DNA of 64,000 bases from Desmodus rotundus (lineage: Eukaryota > Chordata > Mammalia > Chiroptera > Phyllostomidae), in assembly GCF_022682495.2 (NCBI RefSeq), contig NC_071398.1, positions 94,205,705 through 94,269,704 of the forward strand. The letters run 5' to 3'. Shown here one piece after another: positions 11,336 to 23,720 of this stretch. Made by a program: the position numbers and the translations under genes. The first letter of the stretch is position 1; every line of letters starts with the position of its first letter. The notes beneath the pieces were generated by a model, which was not told the origin of the DNA, did not search any database, and saw only the letters and a program-made list of their open reading frames with translations.

Positions 11336-12289
11336 ATCCGCAACAGCATCAATGACCAAATTGTGCCAGATGCTTCATAGTTCCGCTGTAGTCCCTTTCA
11401 GAGAGGAAAGAGCGGCAGAAATCTTTCCTGCCCCTCTGGGTCTCTCTCTCTATTCTCATGCCCACCCCCAGAGCACTACTCAATAATAGAGACTGCAACC
11501 AAGATCATTTCAGAAGAGAGGACAAATGCTACTGGAAAGAGGGGAAGGGAGACAAGAGTTTCTTTGTCATTTTATTCGAGACGGTTGAGAAGGATGCTTT
11601 CCGACCCTCGTCTCGCCTGCCTTTCACCTTTCACGCAGTAGCCGCAGGGGCCCACCTCGGGCTCCTTGATGAGTCTGGAGGCAGACTTTTCCCTCCCGAA
11701 GAAGGCCGTCTTTGCACCTCTTTCACGATGTTCACAAGGCATATGTTTTTTTTCTCAAAGGCAGGTTTAACCCGGGAGGTCGCTTTTTCAATTTTCTTCC
11801 CTCTCCTCCAGACCAGTGTTTAACACCAGGGAGAAGCAATGAATCTGGATGGGATCAATTTCAATTCACTTCTTTGGGTCCAATTTAGATACAGGGAGAA
11901 TGTTCTGACTGACAGCGGAAATAGCTGCTGGTTGAGGGCCCCTAGTCTGTGCGTACTGAGGCGTTTACTCCCAGTGTTCCCCAACTGGACGCTGAGGGAC
12001 GTGGGGAACCACAAAAATCTTCCTGGGGCTCTGAGAGAGATCTTTAGTTTTTGAGAGAGACAGGCGTATCTGTCAGATACTACGCAAACTACTTTCAATT
12101 TCATGGGTATTATTTTTTTCAAATGACCCCTAAATTGTTAGGATGCAAATACTTACTCAGTTGTTTGGACCTAACTACCTAATAAATGAAACTAGCAGAT
12201 GTTTCTTTGGACCAAAGGGGAGCTGTGAAAACTAAGTTACTTTGGGTACCATGAGCCGAGGAAGTTTGGGAGCCTGTGTTTAATTCATA

Positions 12290-12450
12290 CAGTGTCTCCA
12301 ATAAGCTTGGCGTTATTTTCTCGAGTCTGTCTCTGGGGACAGTAAGGATAGAGCATTCAAGAAAAGGACTGCATGGTCCCATGGCTTGTCAGTGGTGGAG
12401 CCGAGGTCTGAACCAAAGACTGCCAGACCCTGGTGAAGCCGTCATGCCTC
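12290..12450 (-). repeat. MIR SINE, antisense
   Basis: 'ATGGCTTGTCAGTGGTGGAGCCG' and 'AGGTCTGAACCAAAGACTGCCAG' are the reversed 5' half of MIR. Confidence 0.5.
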
Positions 12451-12679
12451 CCCCAAGACATTGCCCTGCTGAGGTGACAAAGATTGGACGTTAGGCTGTC
12501 GGAGCTAAAACCGGCTGCGGCAGTCCTCCAGTGTAACTCACAGTCGGCCCCGTCGCAGAACTGGTGAGCGGTAGAATTTAGGGGAGGGATCGGTCTCCTG
12601 ATTTAAGGCTGCCTTTTTGTCCTCTCCACCCTACGCTTCTGTCTCTTCCCAGCTTTGGACAACTTGTCCATCCATTATT

Positions 12680-12895
12680 GCTCTCCAAGTTTCATGATCA
12701 AAATGCCAAAAGAGCTTTATTACCTGAAGCACAGAGAAGTGTGGGGCTTTGGGGGAAGAGCCCCAAGACTAATTATGGTGGCAGAGGGTTTGGTTTACAA
12801 GGAGAGAGGAAAAACTCAATCACGCTGAGTGTAATTTGGGCTATGCAAACAAATGGGAGGTGGCGTCACCTATTAATACCTAAGTGGTAGAAATG
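12680..12895. other. Candidate conserved non-coding block
   Basis: A repeat-free, CpG-poor block with motifs that often mark developmental enhancers: CTAATTATG (homeodomain core TAATTA) near 12770, an ATGCAAAC octamer-type POU site followed by AAATGGG near 12843, and TATTAATA near 12872. No open frame is convincing. This is inference from motif density only. Confidence 0.3.
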
Positions 12896-13399
12896 TCACA
12901 GCAAAGGTCAGGGAAGTTATTGATGGGATGTAACTGGGAAAGTAAATTAGAAGGAGAAGGAAAAATTTAGGCCAAAGATGGGATGTTGATATTTATTAGC
13001 GGGTGGGGGGAGGCGCAGTGGAAGGCTCAGTGTTAGTGGATGTATGTGGAGTGGGATTGGACCGTGCACCGTGGACAATACCTGAGAGGGTGACCTCTGA
13101 CCCCTGAGGATCGCCCGGAGAGTCTTTTCTATTTGCAATTTCTATGGTCTTCAACAGCCATAGTTTCTTATTTGCCTTCTACTGTACTTTTCCCCTTTTC
13201 TGTATTTTCCCTCCCTATTCATTTATCTCTATTTCAGGCTCTTCCCACTTTCCTTTTCCCCTTCGGCTTGTGTTTGCCCACTCAACCTCACAGTCACTTC
13301 GGACTTGCTGGCTTCCGCCTCGAGGCATTCTCCCCTGGCCCTGCTTCCTCCTGCTCTTTCTCTAATACCTGATGGCAGTCCAGGTTTCTGGGCCATTGC

Positions 13400-14460
13400 T
13401 CTTAATCTCTCTTCTTCCAAAATGGAAGGCGAGTTTGCCACTGAGACAAAGAGAACAAAAGCTGAAAGTCTCTGCCAAAGTTACAAAGACAGCATTTTCC
13501 CTTTGCAGGGGGTTTTAATTTTAAAAAGAAAAACAAGAAGTCTGCCTCTCCTCCCTCCCCCCACAGGGTGTTCGCTGCTCCCTGAGCTGAGCCTGTCAGC
13601 GGAGGGACAGCTGGATTGGGGAAAAAAAAAACCCAAAAAACCACCTCTCCTTGGTTTGGCTCATCTTGGCTCTCATATCCCCTCCCAGCCTCAGCCCCCT
13701 TTCACTGTGTGTTTCTAAAATGCAGGCGGAACTTGGTAGCATTAGCATTTTTAATAAAGGAAGCTGGAGAAGAGAGGGGATGAAACGCAAGTCCACTGCT
13801 GGTCACAGTTCCCTTTGGAGGCGGAGAGAGCTCGGGGGTGGGCGGCGGGAGGCCGACAGAGTAGCCCTGGTGTTTGGAGCAGCATGCAGGCTGGCCTGGG
13901 AGCCGGAGCAGACACACCGGGAGGTGGGAAATGGCTGTGCTCGGCTGAGTTGGACTCCACTGGGTACTGAAGCCCGGCATCGCGCAGTGTTTTTCCTGAT
14001 TTAGCCCATTTTCTCCGTCTTCCTGGAATAAGCCGTCATTATTCGTCCGTTGCTGGAAAAAAAAAATTACAGTCCTGGCTCCCTCCTCTCCGCTTTTGCC
14101 TTTTCCTCCTCTCTCTGCGCTCGATAGGAGGGGAGAAGAAATAAACAGGGCAGAAGGGGCCGCACAGATTCTTGATTTAGAAAAAGAAATGACCCTTGGA
14201 GACCCGGAGCGGCTGACATCATCTTTTCCTATTTCATTTTTTTCCAGGGGCACGCATGCAAAAGTTGAATGGGGCTGCTAGGTTTCTGTTTTGTCTGTTT
14301 GGCCATTCTCCCTCTGCAGGACGAAGCTTAATTGGCTCTTTCCTCACCATTGAAATAGAGAAAGAAATACCTCGTTGCAGAGGTTAGCTCTCTAAAGAAA
14401 GTGGCAGTGATTAGATCTAATGCCCTTGACAGCTGGATAAAAAGTTGCTAAATAAGAATA
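13400..14460. other. Repeat-poor intron block, possible conserved element
   Basis: I see no gene and no recognised repeat apart from short A runs (13621-13630, 14056-14065). The segment 14290-14460 has 'CTTAATTGGCTCTTTCC' and 'GATTAGATCTAATGCC', AT-rich homeodomain-like motifs in otherwise unique sequence. Open frames on the minus strand here (about 180 codons) lack any recognisable domain. Confidence 0.3.
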
Positions 14461-15140
14461 AATTGAATGCCTAAACCTGTTGACCAGCAGGAGGTAACAT
14501 GTCCCCAACAGCACAATGGCCTGACTTGTCAGAGCATCCTCCCCCGTCGCACTTACAGCTCCATGGGAGGAGAAATATGGCGAATCTACGGCACTTTCCC
14601 GAATCCAGTTCCACAGAGGGCCAGGGCCAAGTCAAAACTGGGGGACCACCTCTTGCTCCCCTCAGGGTTCAGACTCTTAATTGCTCGAGATCTCTGTGCT
14701 GGTGAGGCGCCAGCCCACATCACTGTAGACACTGCGGCCAGCTAGAGGCGATGGTGATCCCGTTGTTCCAAGCCTTATGATGTTAACAAAAGCGTGACTG
14801 CGGCAGCCAGTGGTCCTCACACAGGAGATGGAGCGTGTTAGCCTCCTCTGAACCCCAGGGAACATGTGTATTGTGCAGACATTCAGCTGCCCCTAGGAGG
14901 CGCACCTCCATGCTGTGCCTTGATGTCCCCCGTCACTGAGCTGTCCCTCTTGTCCCCGTCCTTACAGTCCTGACTCAGTACTCAGTGCCGGTGCCAAGCA
15001 TGTGAAGGTGCATATGAGCATAATTCCTAACTGCAACCCCCCAAAACTTCCAAGATCCTCAAACCAGAATATCTTCAAAGAGTACAGAGAGGCAATTGCC
15101 TCTCCCTTTTTTTAGAAACAAGAAAAATTATCTCTCTCTT

Positions 15141-15335
15141 TTTAAAAAAAATTTTATTTATAGAGAGAGGGGAAGGGAAGGAGAGAGGGAGAGAAACATC
15201 AATGCGTGGTTGCCTCTCGTGTGCCCCCTACTGGGGACCTGGCCCGCAACCCAGGCATGTGCCCTGACTGGGAATCAAACTGGCGACCCTTTGGTTCACA
15301 GGCTGGCGCTCAACCCACTGAACCACACCAGCCGC
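15141..15335 (-). mobile_element. Ves SINE, antisense
   Basis: On the minus strand it has a tRNA-like head with a B-box-like stretch, a second 'GGCACATGCCTGGGTTGCGG' module, 'GATGTTTCTCTCC', and an A-rich end. Likely target-site duplications are AATTATCTCTCTCTT (15126-15140) and AATTATATCTCTT (15336-15348). Confidence 0.8.
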
Positions 15336-15789
15336 AATTATATCTCTTAGGTTCCTTCAAGGAATAAAGACTGCCTCTGAATTTCACATCCAAGGGTGGC
15401 ATGAATGTCAGTTGGAGACTCTCAGCAACACTTAGATTTGGATAGAATGTAGGCATAGACCCGGAGCCAAGGTCTTCCGACAGAGCCAGAAGTTAATTTG
15501 GAAATTGTTATGTTACTGTACCTAGGGAGAAGAGGGGATTTCCCCCCATGTCTATTAATTTTCAAATGACCTAAGTGAGACTCTGGCCTTCGGGGCTCCC
15601 TGCACTAAAACTACCCTGGCCAGCCATTTCAGCATCAGAAAGGGAGGTTTCCCCAGCGGCACCCTCTGCCAGCCATCCCCACCTCCTCTGGAGGTCTAGG
15701 CCGGGGCCTTGGCCCCCTGCGGTCACTAGGCTGTCTGTCTCCCCTGGGGATCTTTATTCTCCGGCAGTCTCCAATGTGACCTGTGTGCT

Positions 15790-16230
15790 TGGGTTTTCCA
15801 AATCTGTTTCTCCAGCCCAAATCTCTTTTTCTTGGTTTCAGGCATCCAGTTCCAACTGCCTTCTGGATATTTGCTCATGGATTTCCTACAAATATCTCAA
15901 ATTAACTTGTCCAGACTTGACCGTGAAACCTCCTCTGCACCTGATACCGCCTCTAACTCCCACAATTCTTGGTCTTTACAAATAGTGTTGATGATCACTC
16001 AGTCTCCCAGGTGGGGAACTTGCAGGTCACTCTCCATAATCCCCCCCAGTTACCCTCTCCCTGCTCTCGTTCACATACACCCTGTTAGTCGCCAGGTCCT
16101 GTTTGTTCTTCTGAGAAACGTCTCTCCAACCCAGCAGCCCCTCTGTGTTCCCAAAGCCGTTGCCTGATTCCAGAGCCACCTGTTATCTTCATCAGTTTCC
16201 AAAGTCTTCCTACCTGCGCTCACTGTCACG
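15790..16230 (+). repeat. L2 LINE fragment
   Basis: 'CTCTCCATAATCCCCCCCAGTTACC', 'CACCCTGTTAGTCGCCAGGTCCTG' and 'GTTCTTCTGAGAAACGTCTCTCC' follow the L2 3' ORF/UTR order (cf. the CCA.GTCCTG..G.TCT motif). Confidence 0.6.
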
Positions 16231-16869
16231 GGCACAGCTGCCAAAAAGGAGGGAAGGAGAGGATGTGCGCAATGGGGAAGTTACTGTGGGCAAGCGGGAG
16301 GGCGTGTGGCCTGTGCAGGAAATCATGGGTGTGATAGGGCCAGGGATCTGGTAGGAGAGGCGCAGAGATAAGGGCGCAAAGGTGGGCCGTGGTCAGAAGG
16401 CTTCGAATTCCAAACAAGGAATTCACCTGGCAGGACGTGGGGGGCTACAGAGTATATGATGAGCAGGGGACCAGAAAGCTCAGGAGGCATTAGCTCAGGG
16501 ACCCGCAAACTGCCGCCCTCTAGCCAGGGCCAGCCTACCCCGTTCTTTTGTAAATCAAGTTTCCTAGGAACACAACCATTCTCACTCCTTGGTGTCTTGC
16601 CAACGAGCAGCAGGCTGCTTTCCTGCTTCAAAGGCAGAGTTCAGAAGCTGCAGGAGAGACCGTACGGCTGCAAAGCCAAAGACACTGACCGTCTGGCTCT
16701 TCCCAGAAAACATTCCGTGACGTCTGCATTAGATTGGGCCTTCCGGGCCGCAGCACGGTCGGCCCCTGGGCTGGAGGATTCCTTGTTACGGGGGTTGTCC
16801 TGTGTGTTGCAGAGTGTTGAGCAATGGCCCTGGTCTCCACCCACTACCGACAGGTAGGGCCCCACCCCC

Positions 16870-19800
16870 CAGCTGTGACAATCACGTGAGCCCAGACAGG
16901 GGCCAGCTGGGAGAGGGGACTGTGGTGAGGCCAACAGTACAGGCAGTGGTGGCAGGTGAGGTTGACGGTGATAGCGACAGCAGACACGTGTAGTGCTTAG
17001 CATGCACCTGGCACGGCGAGCACCTTGCACCGATTCATCCCTTTAGTCTTCCCCGCAGCTCCCCCCCCCCAGGTGGTCCCATTGTAGCAGTAGGGTTCCC
17101 TAGGGCGGCTTCAGTCACTGTCGCTGCTGTGCACATGAGGAAGCGCACCTTTCCGGTGAAGCGCCTTAGGGAGGCCGCCCGGCGGGTGAGCAGCGGGGCC
17201 AGGTTGTGAAATCAGCTGGTCCGGCTCCTGCGTCCACATGCTGAACCCTGAGACTATCCGGAGGGATGGGAGGGAAGAAGAAGTGACATGTCCCTGCAGC
17301 ATAATGGGTGTGGAGTGGTTGAAAAGTAGACATTTGGAGCCGTCTCCTTCCCCCCACTCCCAAACCGTTTTTACTGCCCTCGAACCACAAACAGCTGGGA
17401 GTCTTTCAGGCGTCTCTGCAGCTTTTAAAGCTGTTCCCCCGGCTGCCCCCTTACCCTCCACCCTCACGCACCCACTCAGAAAGGTACAGAAGGCAGGCAT
17501 GGCACTTGCGCCCGTGGACTGTTGGCAATGGCCAGGGGCGCCTTTCTCAGCGGGAATGTTCTTTATCATTCGCCCGCGTTTTCCAAGTAGTGATTTCACA
17601 CTCGTTCTCCTGAAGAGGCCACAGCCCTTCCCCATGGTTTGGCGCCCTCTTGCACTCCGTGCCCTGTGTGGCCCTGGCGGCACTTCTCCTCCTCCCCGTG
17701 AGCCCGTGCAGAGCCCTGTTGCGGAGGCAGTGGGCGGGGGGGTGAGTCTGGGAAATGAAATCAGCAGGACAGTGTTCACGAAGGGAGGTGACCCGCCGAG
17801 GCGCAGAAGAGCAGGTCTCAGCCTCGTCTTCAGGGATGGCGTGGGGGCAGGGGGAGGGGGGTGCACATCTCAGCTGCCACCTCGGGAAACCTGTCACCCA
17901 GCCCTCCCTGCTCATGGGCCTGCTGAGTTCCTCCAGATGTCAAAGTGAAGGCTGGGGTCGGCTGGCTCTGCGGGGGAAGAGGAAATGGCCCGAGGCGAGG
18001 CAGATCCTTTTGTTCAGAAGATTGCCTGGATGAAAAGAAAAAGGGGGCTGTGTGTGTGATTATGGTTTGAAATTAAAGGAGCCCAACTAATGGAGAGTAG
18101 GGGTTGAATGGCTGTACCCCAGGGACACAGGATGGAAGGTCACTACCTGCCCAAGTAGAGGGGCGTTGGGGCACCTGGGGCTTCGGGCAGAGGCATGAGG
18201 GGATCACAGCAGGACCCGAGGCCCACAGGCTATTTCCTGGGCTCTGGGCAGGTCCCAGATTGCCACCAGGCAGCAACAAGCAGCACAGGGGAATAGTGAG
18301 GGCAGGGGCCTCCCACTCAGGCCTTTGAATCCACTCGATCCAGCCCTAGCGCCTCTCACTGCCACAGTGTGTGAGGGGCGCAGTGACTGTCGAGAGCACA
18401 GGAGACACAGCTGAAGACAGAAGCTGCAGCGCTCTTGAGAACTGGGGGCCAGGGGAAGGAGGCTGAGGCCTGGGGAGAGAAGTGGAACTGAGTAGGGGCC
18501 AGCGGAGGTCCCCCAGCCTAGGGTGGAGCTGTGCTGGAGGGGGCGTGCCCAGGGCAGCAGAGCAGGGGCAGTGTTCTGCAGGTTAACAGAGGGTGGGCCC
18601 TGGGTCTTCCTCTGAGATTTCCTCGCCCTAGGAAAACATGTTGTACATTACCTGGGCCTTGTTTTACTCCCAGGGGGGAAAGATGGAGAGGATGTTTGAC
18701 GCACACAGAACAGGGGATTTCTCCAGGCCAGACAGAAGTCCCTGGGATTGAAGCAGATGATGAGAACTGATGAAGGCGAGGGCACAAAGTTACTTCTCAC
18801 CCCTGCCTGGAAGCTGGGTGTGAGGCCTGTGTGTGAGGGGAGGTGTGTGGAGTCCCAGCGCGGCCCAGCTCCCCAGAGTGCAGACTGGGAGGCAGGATTT
18901 GCAAGAGGGGGCGGAATAGAAAACGTTCTTCCGGGGCGCAGCAGTGTGAGGGTGGGAGATACCTGCCAGGCAGTGACTCCGGGGGCTGAGGGCAGCCCCA
19001 TGGGCACCCTGGAGCTGGGACAGCTCTTCAGATGTGTCTCAAATTGAGGCACGGGATCCATGGGGCCTTCGACGCCGGCATGGACCAGCCATGGGATGCG
19101 GGCCACCTCTCAGCCACAGCAGCGGGCAGGGGTGTGGGAACGCAGGTGCCAAGCCCGTGGGGAATGTGGGAGCTGACCTCTAAACCACGCCTGACGTGGT
19201 CTTGCACGGAGCCAGTGCTCCCAGGGTGTCCAGGAAAGGGGCGAAGGGGGTGGGGAGGCAGACGGACAGTGTCCAGGTGACGTGACCAGAGGCTGTCAGC
19301 CCTTTGGCAGGGCTTGGTGAAGCGCCTGGAGATAGATGTCCAGCCTGGAGAAGAAGTGCCAGGGGCCAGGGAGACGTGGTAATAACCGTCGCAAGAAAAT
19401 GAGACTTGGTCCGTTCTTCCCAGAACAGTAGACCCAACACTAACAGGTACAAATTAGAAGGAAGCAGACTTTAATTCAAATAAATATATGGAATACTTAG
19501 CACCATCTCAAAACGCCGTGCTCTGCCCTAGAGGCAGCCTGTGCCCTGTCCTCAGAAATGTCTGAAATTTGGGAGCCACGGCTTGTAATGGTTCAGTGGA
19601 CACGGGATGGCGGCTGGGCGGCGAGGGCTGACCACATCCTGCGATTTTGCAGTCTCCCAGACCTCGGTACTCCCCGGGGGCTGGGATCCTGTCAACAGCA
19701 GCTCCTAAAAGGGTCCAACCTCTCAGCTTGCAACGTGATGGCGACCTCACCACCGACAAGGCAGCGACAGTTTTCACTTCTAGATGATTCTAACAGGCAA

Positions 19801-20110
19801 AGTCCTTCCACTCCCCTTTCCTAGGAGCGGTGCTTACCATCCCCCATCACTGAGAGCCCAGCCAGAGGAAACGGAGAACCAACGCTGCGGAATGGCCTTT
19901 CAAACACTCCATTGTCCTTGCTGTCTGTGCTGAACAATTACTGAGCCCCGGCCTTTGTTCCCAGCTGCTGCCCCAGCCGTGGTGAGGGAGAATAAAGGCC
20001 CCCATCTTGGAGGATGCTGAAAGACCCAAGAATATGGCGCTGCTTTCACCACATCAATGAGGCGCGGAGGACGGACAGCCTCCGCCGCGCTCTTTCTCTA
20101 GCTGGCCTCT
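16870..20110. other. GC-rich intron block, no gene seen
   Basis: A GC-rich stretch with a reversed MIR piece at about 16975-17045 and a C-run near 17060. Two long overlapping open frames on opposite strands (17111-17866 minus, 17238-17948 plus) have no domain and low-complexity Pro/Gly/Arg content, and I take them to be a composition effect. CpG spacing does not look dense enough for a CpG island. Confidence 0.45.
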
Positions 20111-21584
20111 GGCTGGGCTGTTACAATCACTGGACTTCCTGAAGTCTGCACTTGCCGTCGGCTTGACAGAACGTATTAGGCTCCGGCTGGAACTTGCTAC
20201 AGTGGCACCATCCAACTGTGGCAGACCCAGCAGCTGCCATTTGTGTGAGTGGATCTGAGGCTGCTGGGAGATGCGGGAGGAGCAGCCACGGGCCTCTGAG
20301 ATCTTTTGTTAGCACGGAGCCCCCAGGCTGCCCGACCACTGTGCCTAAGTCCAAGGTCAGAGCGAATACTTCCTAGGACAGAGAGAGAGGGGCGGAGAGA
20401 GAGAGCGAGGCCAACTTGTGTGCAGCACTGGAGCCCTGAGATCAAAACAGTAGAAGCCACATCTCAAGTTGATGAGAGAGTTGTCTTCAGCAAGAAATGG
20501 CCTATGCAAGGAAATGGCCCCAAACCCCAAATTGGAAAAAGTGTTAGGAGAGAAGAACGACGACAAAAATCCATGAATTTTAACTGTGTCTGCGAATGTC
20601 TTTCGTAGGAAAGATAAGGGCAGTGAGTGCAGAATGAGTTAATGCTGCCAAAAGGGTTAAGAGGAATAAAAATGGTGTTTACAGACATGCCCGGGAAAAG
20701 AAGCACTTGGGAGAAATAGGCCCATAAATAAGTAAAGGGGATTGAAATCTACTGCATGCCAGTCTCACAAGACGGAGGCGCGGGACTGCTTTTTTCTGTC
20801 TGTCTTTTACATGAAAAGTAACAAAGGAAATGTAGAGAGTTGTGATGATTTTCCGTGGGGGTCTGTAGCTGTGAAGCAGGGAAGGACACCCGGGGGACAA
20901 TGCCGGGGACACTGTATAGAGTTCTGCAGGGGATCCCCAGCACCCCGGGGTGGCCCAGAGCCTCAGCCAGGCATGCTTGCTCCTTGCTGACCTGCTACCT
21001 GCCAGCCGGGCGGGCTGCATCCCAGGCTTTCCCTTCCATGACGCCGGTGTGTCTGCCACGGGGAACCACTTGCCACGTTATCTAAACAAGCCACTGGAAT
21101 GCCCCCTTTGTCATCATCGAACTTCCCCCATCCCAACGCCACCTCTGCCCTGTCCCGCTCCATTTTCCAACCCGGAAAGCCAAACCTTTTCTCTTGTCCA
21201 GCCTCCCAAGTCCCACCCAAGTCACCTTCAGCTCTGTCACTTTTCCCTGCACAGCTCCAAACATCCGTGACTCACCTTCCTACATACCTGTCTTTTTCCC
21301 ACGGGCCCAGAAGCTCCCAAAGACCTGAGCCAGCTCTCTTCGCTCTGTGATCCCGGTGTCTGTGTCAGTGCCAGCCAGCCAGACAGACAGAGACAGACTG
21401 TTCATTATCCAGGCTGCTGCGAGCATCTCCTTGGGTGCGTGGATACCTGTCCATGGCTACGCCCCATCTCACACCTGTGAAGTCAGGTTCGACCCACCTC
21501 TTAGGGGGTCGAACCTGGCATTGGCTCAGTGTGAAAGTTCCCCAGGTGGGCCTGATGCCCAGTGAGGTCTAGACCACTAGTACA

Positions 21585-21765
21585 CCGGTTCTCAGGGTGT
21601 GACTCCCAGGCCGGCAACACCGCCAGCTCCTGGGAAATTATTCGGAAGGCACTGTCTCCAGCCTGGACCTGCAGAATCAGAAACTGGGGTGGGGCCCAGC
21701 AATTGGAGTCTTGGGAAGCCTGCCAGAAGATCCTGTGGCTCACGACAGGGCAAGAACCTCCCTGT
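21585..21765 (+). mobile_element. MER5-type hAT-Charlie DNA transposon remnant
   Basis: 'CCGGTTCTCAGGGTGTGACTCCC' followed by 'CCTGCAGAATCAGAAACTGGGG' and 'GGGGCCCAGCAATTGGAGTC' is the MER5A order (CAGTGGTTCTCAAA start, GAATCAGAAACTC centre). The 3' end is eroded. Confidence 0.75.
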
Positions 21766-22289
21766 ACCGGACACAATGCCGATCAGCGGTCCCAAGTGTG
21801 GTCTTTGAGGTCTGACCCTGACCTCGCAGTCCACGCTCTGCCGAGCCCTTGGTTCTTCCCAGGAGACATGCAGTTGATGAAGCCACGGTTTTGGGATCTT
21901 CTTTTCTCTCTTGCTCCTACTTTTGCTCCGCAGGAATTGATTAAAAAGCCAGCCCTGTGTAACTCGTGGGACTGTCCTGTGGATTGGCCAGCCCCCTGGA
22001 GAAGGAAATGTGCAGACGTTTCCTCACACTCACGTTGCGGCTGGAAGCTTGAGGCAGGCTTAGCTCTAACAGCCCCTTTGCAAACTGGATTCTGTGTCCC
22101 CGGGTCGCCTTCCTTTCTCTTCCAGGTGCTGCCTAACTCTCTACTTCTCAAGACTCTTAGTTAGGCACAAAAAACAGGACAGGTCTTCACCTCTTGTCTC
22201 TCTTACCTCACCCCTACCCAGCTTAAACAATTCAAGCTCAGTATATACAGCAATGAACTCTCATTTCACCGTCTTCCTCCTTCAGAGGG

Positions 22290-22845
22290 TGAATGGAGCC
22301 CCCACCCCCGTGTGCTCCAGGCGGAAATCTGGGTTTTCCCTGACTTCCTCTCTCTGCCTCATCTGCATCCAATCCCTCACCAGGCCCTATTCATTCTGCT
22401 CCCCGAGCATCACTTAGGGCTGTCTCCTCTCCTCTGTCCCACTGCTCCCTTCTCCCCGGCTCTGATTTCTCATGGGATCGCTCCCTGAGCCTGCTACCTG
22501 CCCTTCATGGCTCCATGGCTGGAAATCCTTCAGCATCGTTCGGTTACCTTTCGGGAGAAAAACCCCAGCTCTCTGTTTGCACACAAAGCCCTCGCTCTCT
22601 GGCCCTGTGCCGCCCGACCTCCGGCCTCTTGTTCGGGGCTTGTCTCCTGGCCACTGGGCTCCAGGGTGTTAGATCCACCTGCTCTGCTGTGTCCGTGACC
22701 AAATCAGAGCTCACCTCTCTGGGGACTGTACTTCCCCACGTCGTTCTCAAATCTGTTCATGTTTACCCTTCAAAATTGGGTTTCTTGCGCCTCTTCTGCA
22801 AAGCATTCTTCGGCCCCAGAGCTCTGCGGATCCACAATACCTGAA
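22290..22845 (+). repeat. L2 LINE fragment
   Basis: 'CTCATCTGCATCCAATCCCTCACC', 'GCATCACTTAGGGCTGTCTCC' and 'CACAAAGCCCTCGCTCTCTGG', then 'ACCCTTCAAAATTGGGTTTC', fit the pyrimidine-rich L2 3' region. The three overlapping frames of 60-110 codons here are not genes. Confidence 0.55.
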
Positions 22846-22879
22846 ATAGTCCCCCACTGAGAACATTTTCCCGAGTGCC

Positions 22880-23150
22880 TGAGTTTCCCGGGCCTGCCTT
22901 AAAAAGCGCCGCAAACTGGGGAGCTCAGAATAAGGGAAATGTATCCTCCCACAGTTCTGGAGGCCAGAAGTCAAAGCCAAGGTGCCTCACTCCCTTAGCA
23001 GCTTCCCCCTTTGCCCTTCCAGCTCCCGGGAGCCCCAGGTGCTCCATGGCAGGTGTGACATGCCAGGTCTCCGCCCCTCTCTTCACGTGGTGTTCACATG
23101 CCTGCCTGTGTCTGCACGTGGCCATCTTCCTACAAAACAATGAGGATGTG
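22880..23150 (-). repeat. MaLR-like LTR fragment, antisense
   Basis: 'CCTCCCACAGTTCTGGAGGCCAG' and 'AAGTCAAAGCCAAGGTGCC', then 'CTTCACGTGGTGTTCACATGCC', match the reversed ERVL-MaLR LTR order (TCACAGTTCTGGAGGC ... CACATGGTCTTC). This is an old non-coding LTR remnant. Confidence 0.6.
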
Positions 23151-23254
23151 GCCTCATCTTACCTGCCCTCTCGGCCAGTGCAGCTCAGGGATGCCCCTTG
23201 GCCCTCTGGCAGCACCTGGTGGAGAGGATACACCAAGGTCACAGCAAGGACGTT

Positions 23255-23465
23255 GGCCTTTGAGAGTGGTGGGCTTGAGCCAGGGCCTGGCTCTGCCATG
23301 GATTAGCTGCAAGACTTTGGCTAATACTATGTAACCTCGCTTTTCCCATCTATTAAATGGGAATAATACAATGCCTGTGCCTCCCGTTGTTTTTCTGAGA
23401 ATCGGTGAAATAATAAATGTAAAGCACCTGGCTCATGGGCTCCTAGTAAATGTCCAATAAATAAC
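23255..23465 (+). repeat. MIR SINE
   Basis: 'GACTTTGGCTAATACTATGTAACC', 'CCCATCTATTAAATGGGAATAATAC' and 'GTAAAGCACCTGGCTCATGG' show the core and 3' half of MIR in order. Confidence 0.8.
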
Positions 23466-23499
23466 GCCTTGCACTTGCTCTGTCATGAAAACTGACAGA

Positions 23500-23720
23500 C
23501 AGAATGCTGTAGACTGTTCACGTGTCACTCTGATCCCATTAGACCAGGATGGGCGACAGGGACCTGGCCCTTCGTCTGCGTGTCCCAGAGCGGTCCACCG
23601 TGTCTGGCCCGTCAGAGGTGCACGATCTCTGCTTGAGGACCGGCTCCCTCCGTCAGCGAAGTCCTTGATGGCGGAGGCTGTGCACGAATCACTTCCGTGC
23701 TCCTAGACAGTGTCTACAGA
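23500..23720 (+). repeat. L2 LINE tail
   Basis: 'GTGTCACTCTGATCCCATTAGACC', 'GTGTCTGGCCCGTCAGAGGTGC' and 'GGCGGAGGCTGTGCACGAATCAC' resemble a degraded L2 3' end. Confidence 0.4.

Noticed and set aside
13702..14253. 183-codon minus-strand frame
   Set aside because: Ser/Pro-rich without any family resemblance; it runs through A/T runs and a likely non-coding block.
17111..17948. Two overlapping open frames of 251 (minus) and 236 (plus) codons
   Set aside because: They lie on opposite strands of the same GC-rich DNA, are low-complexity and show no domain; GC-rich DNA has few stops.
16870..20110. A CpG island or internal promoter
   Set aside because: GC-rich, but CpG is not dense by eye and no promoter-like architecture or first exon is visible.
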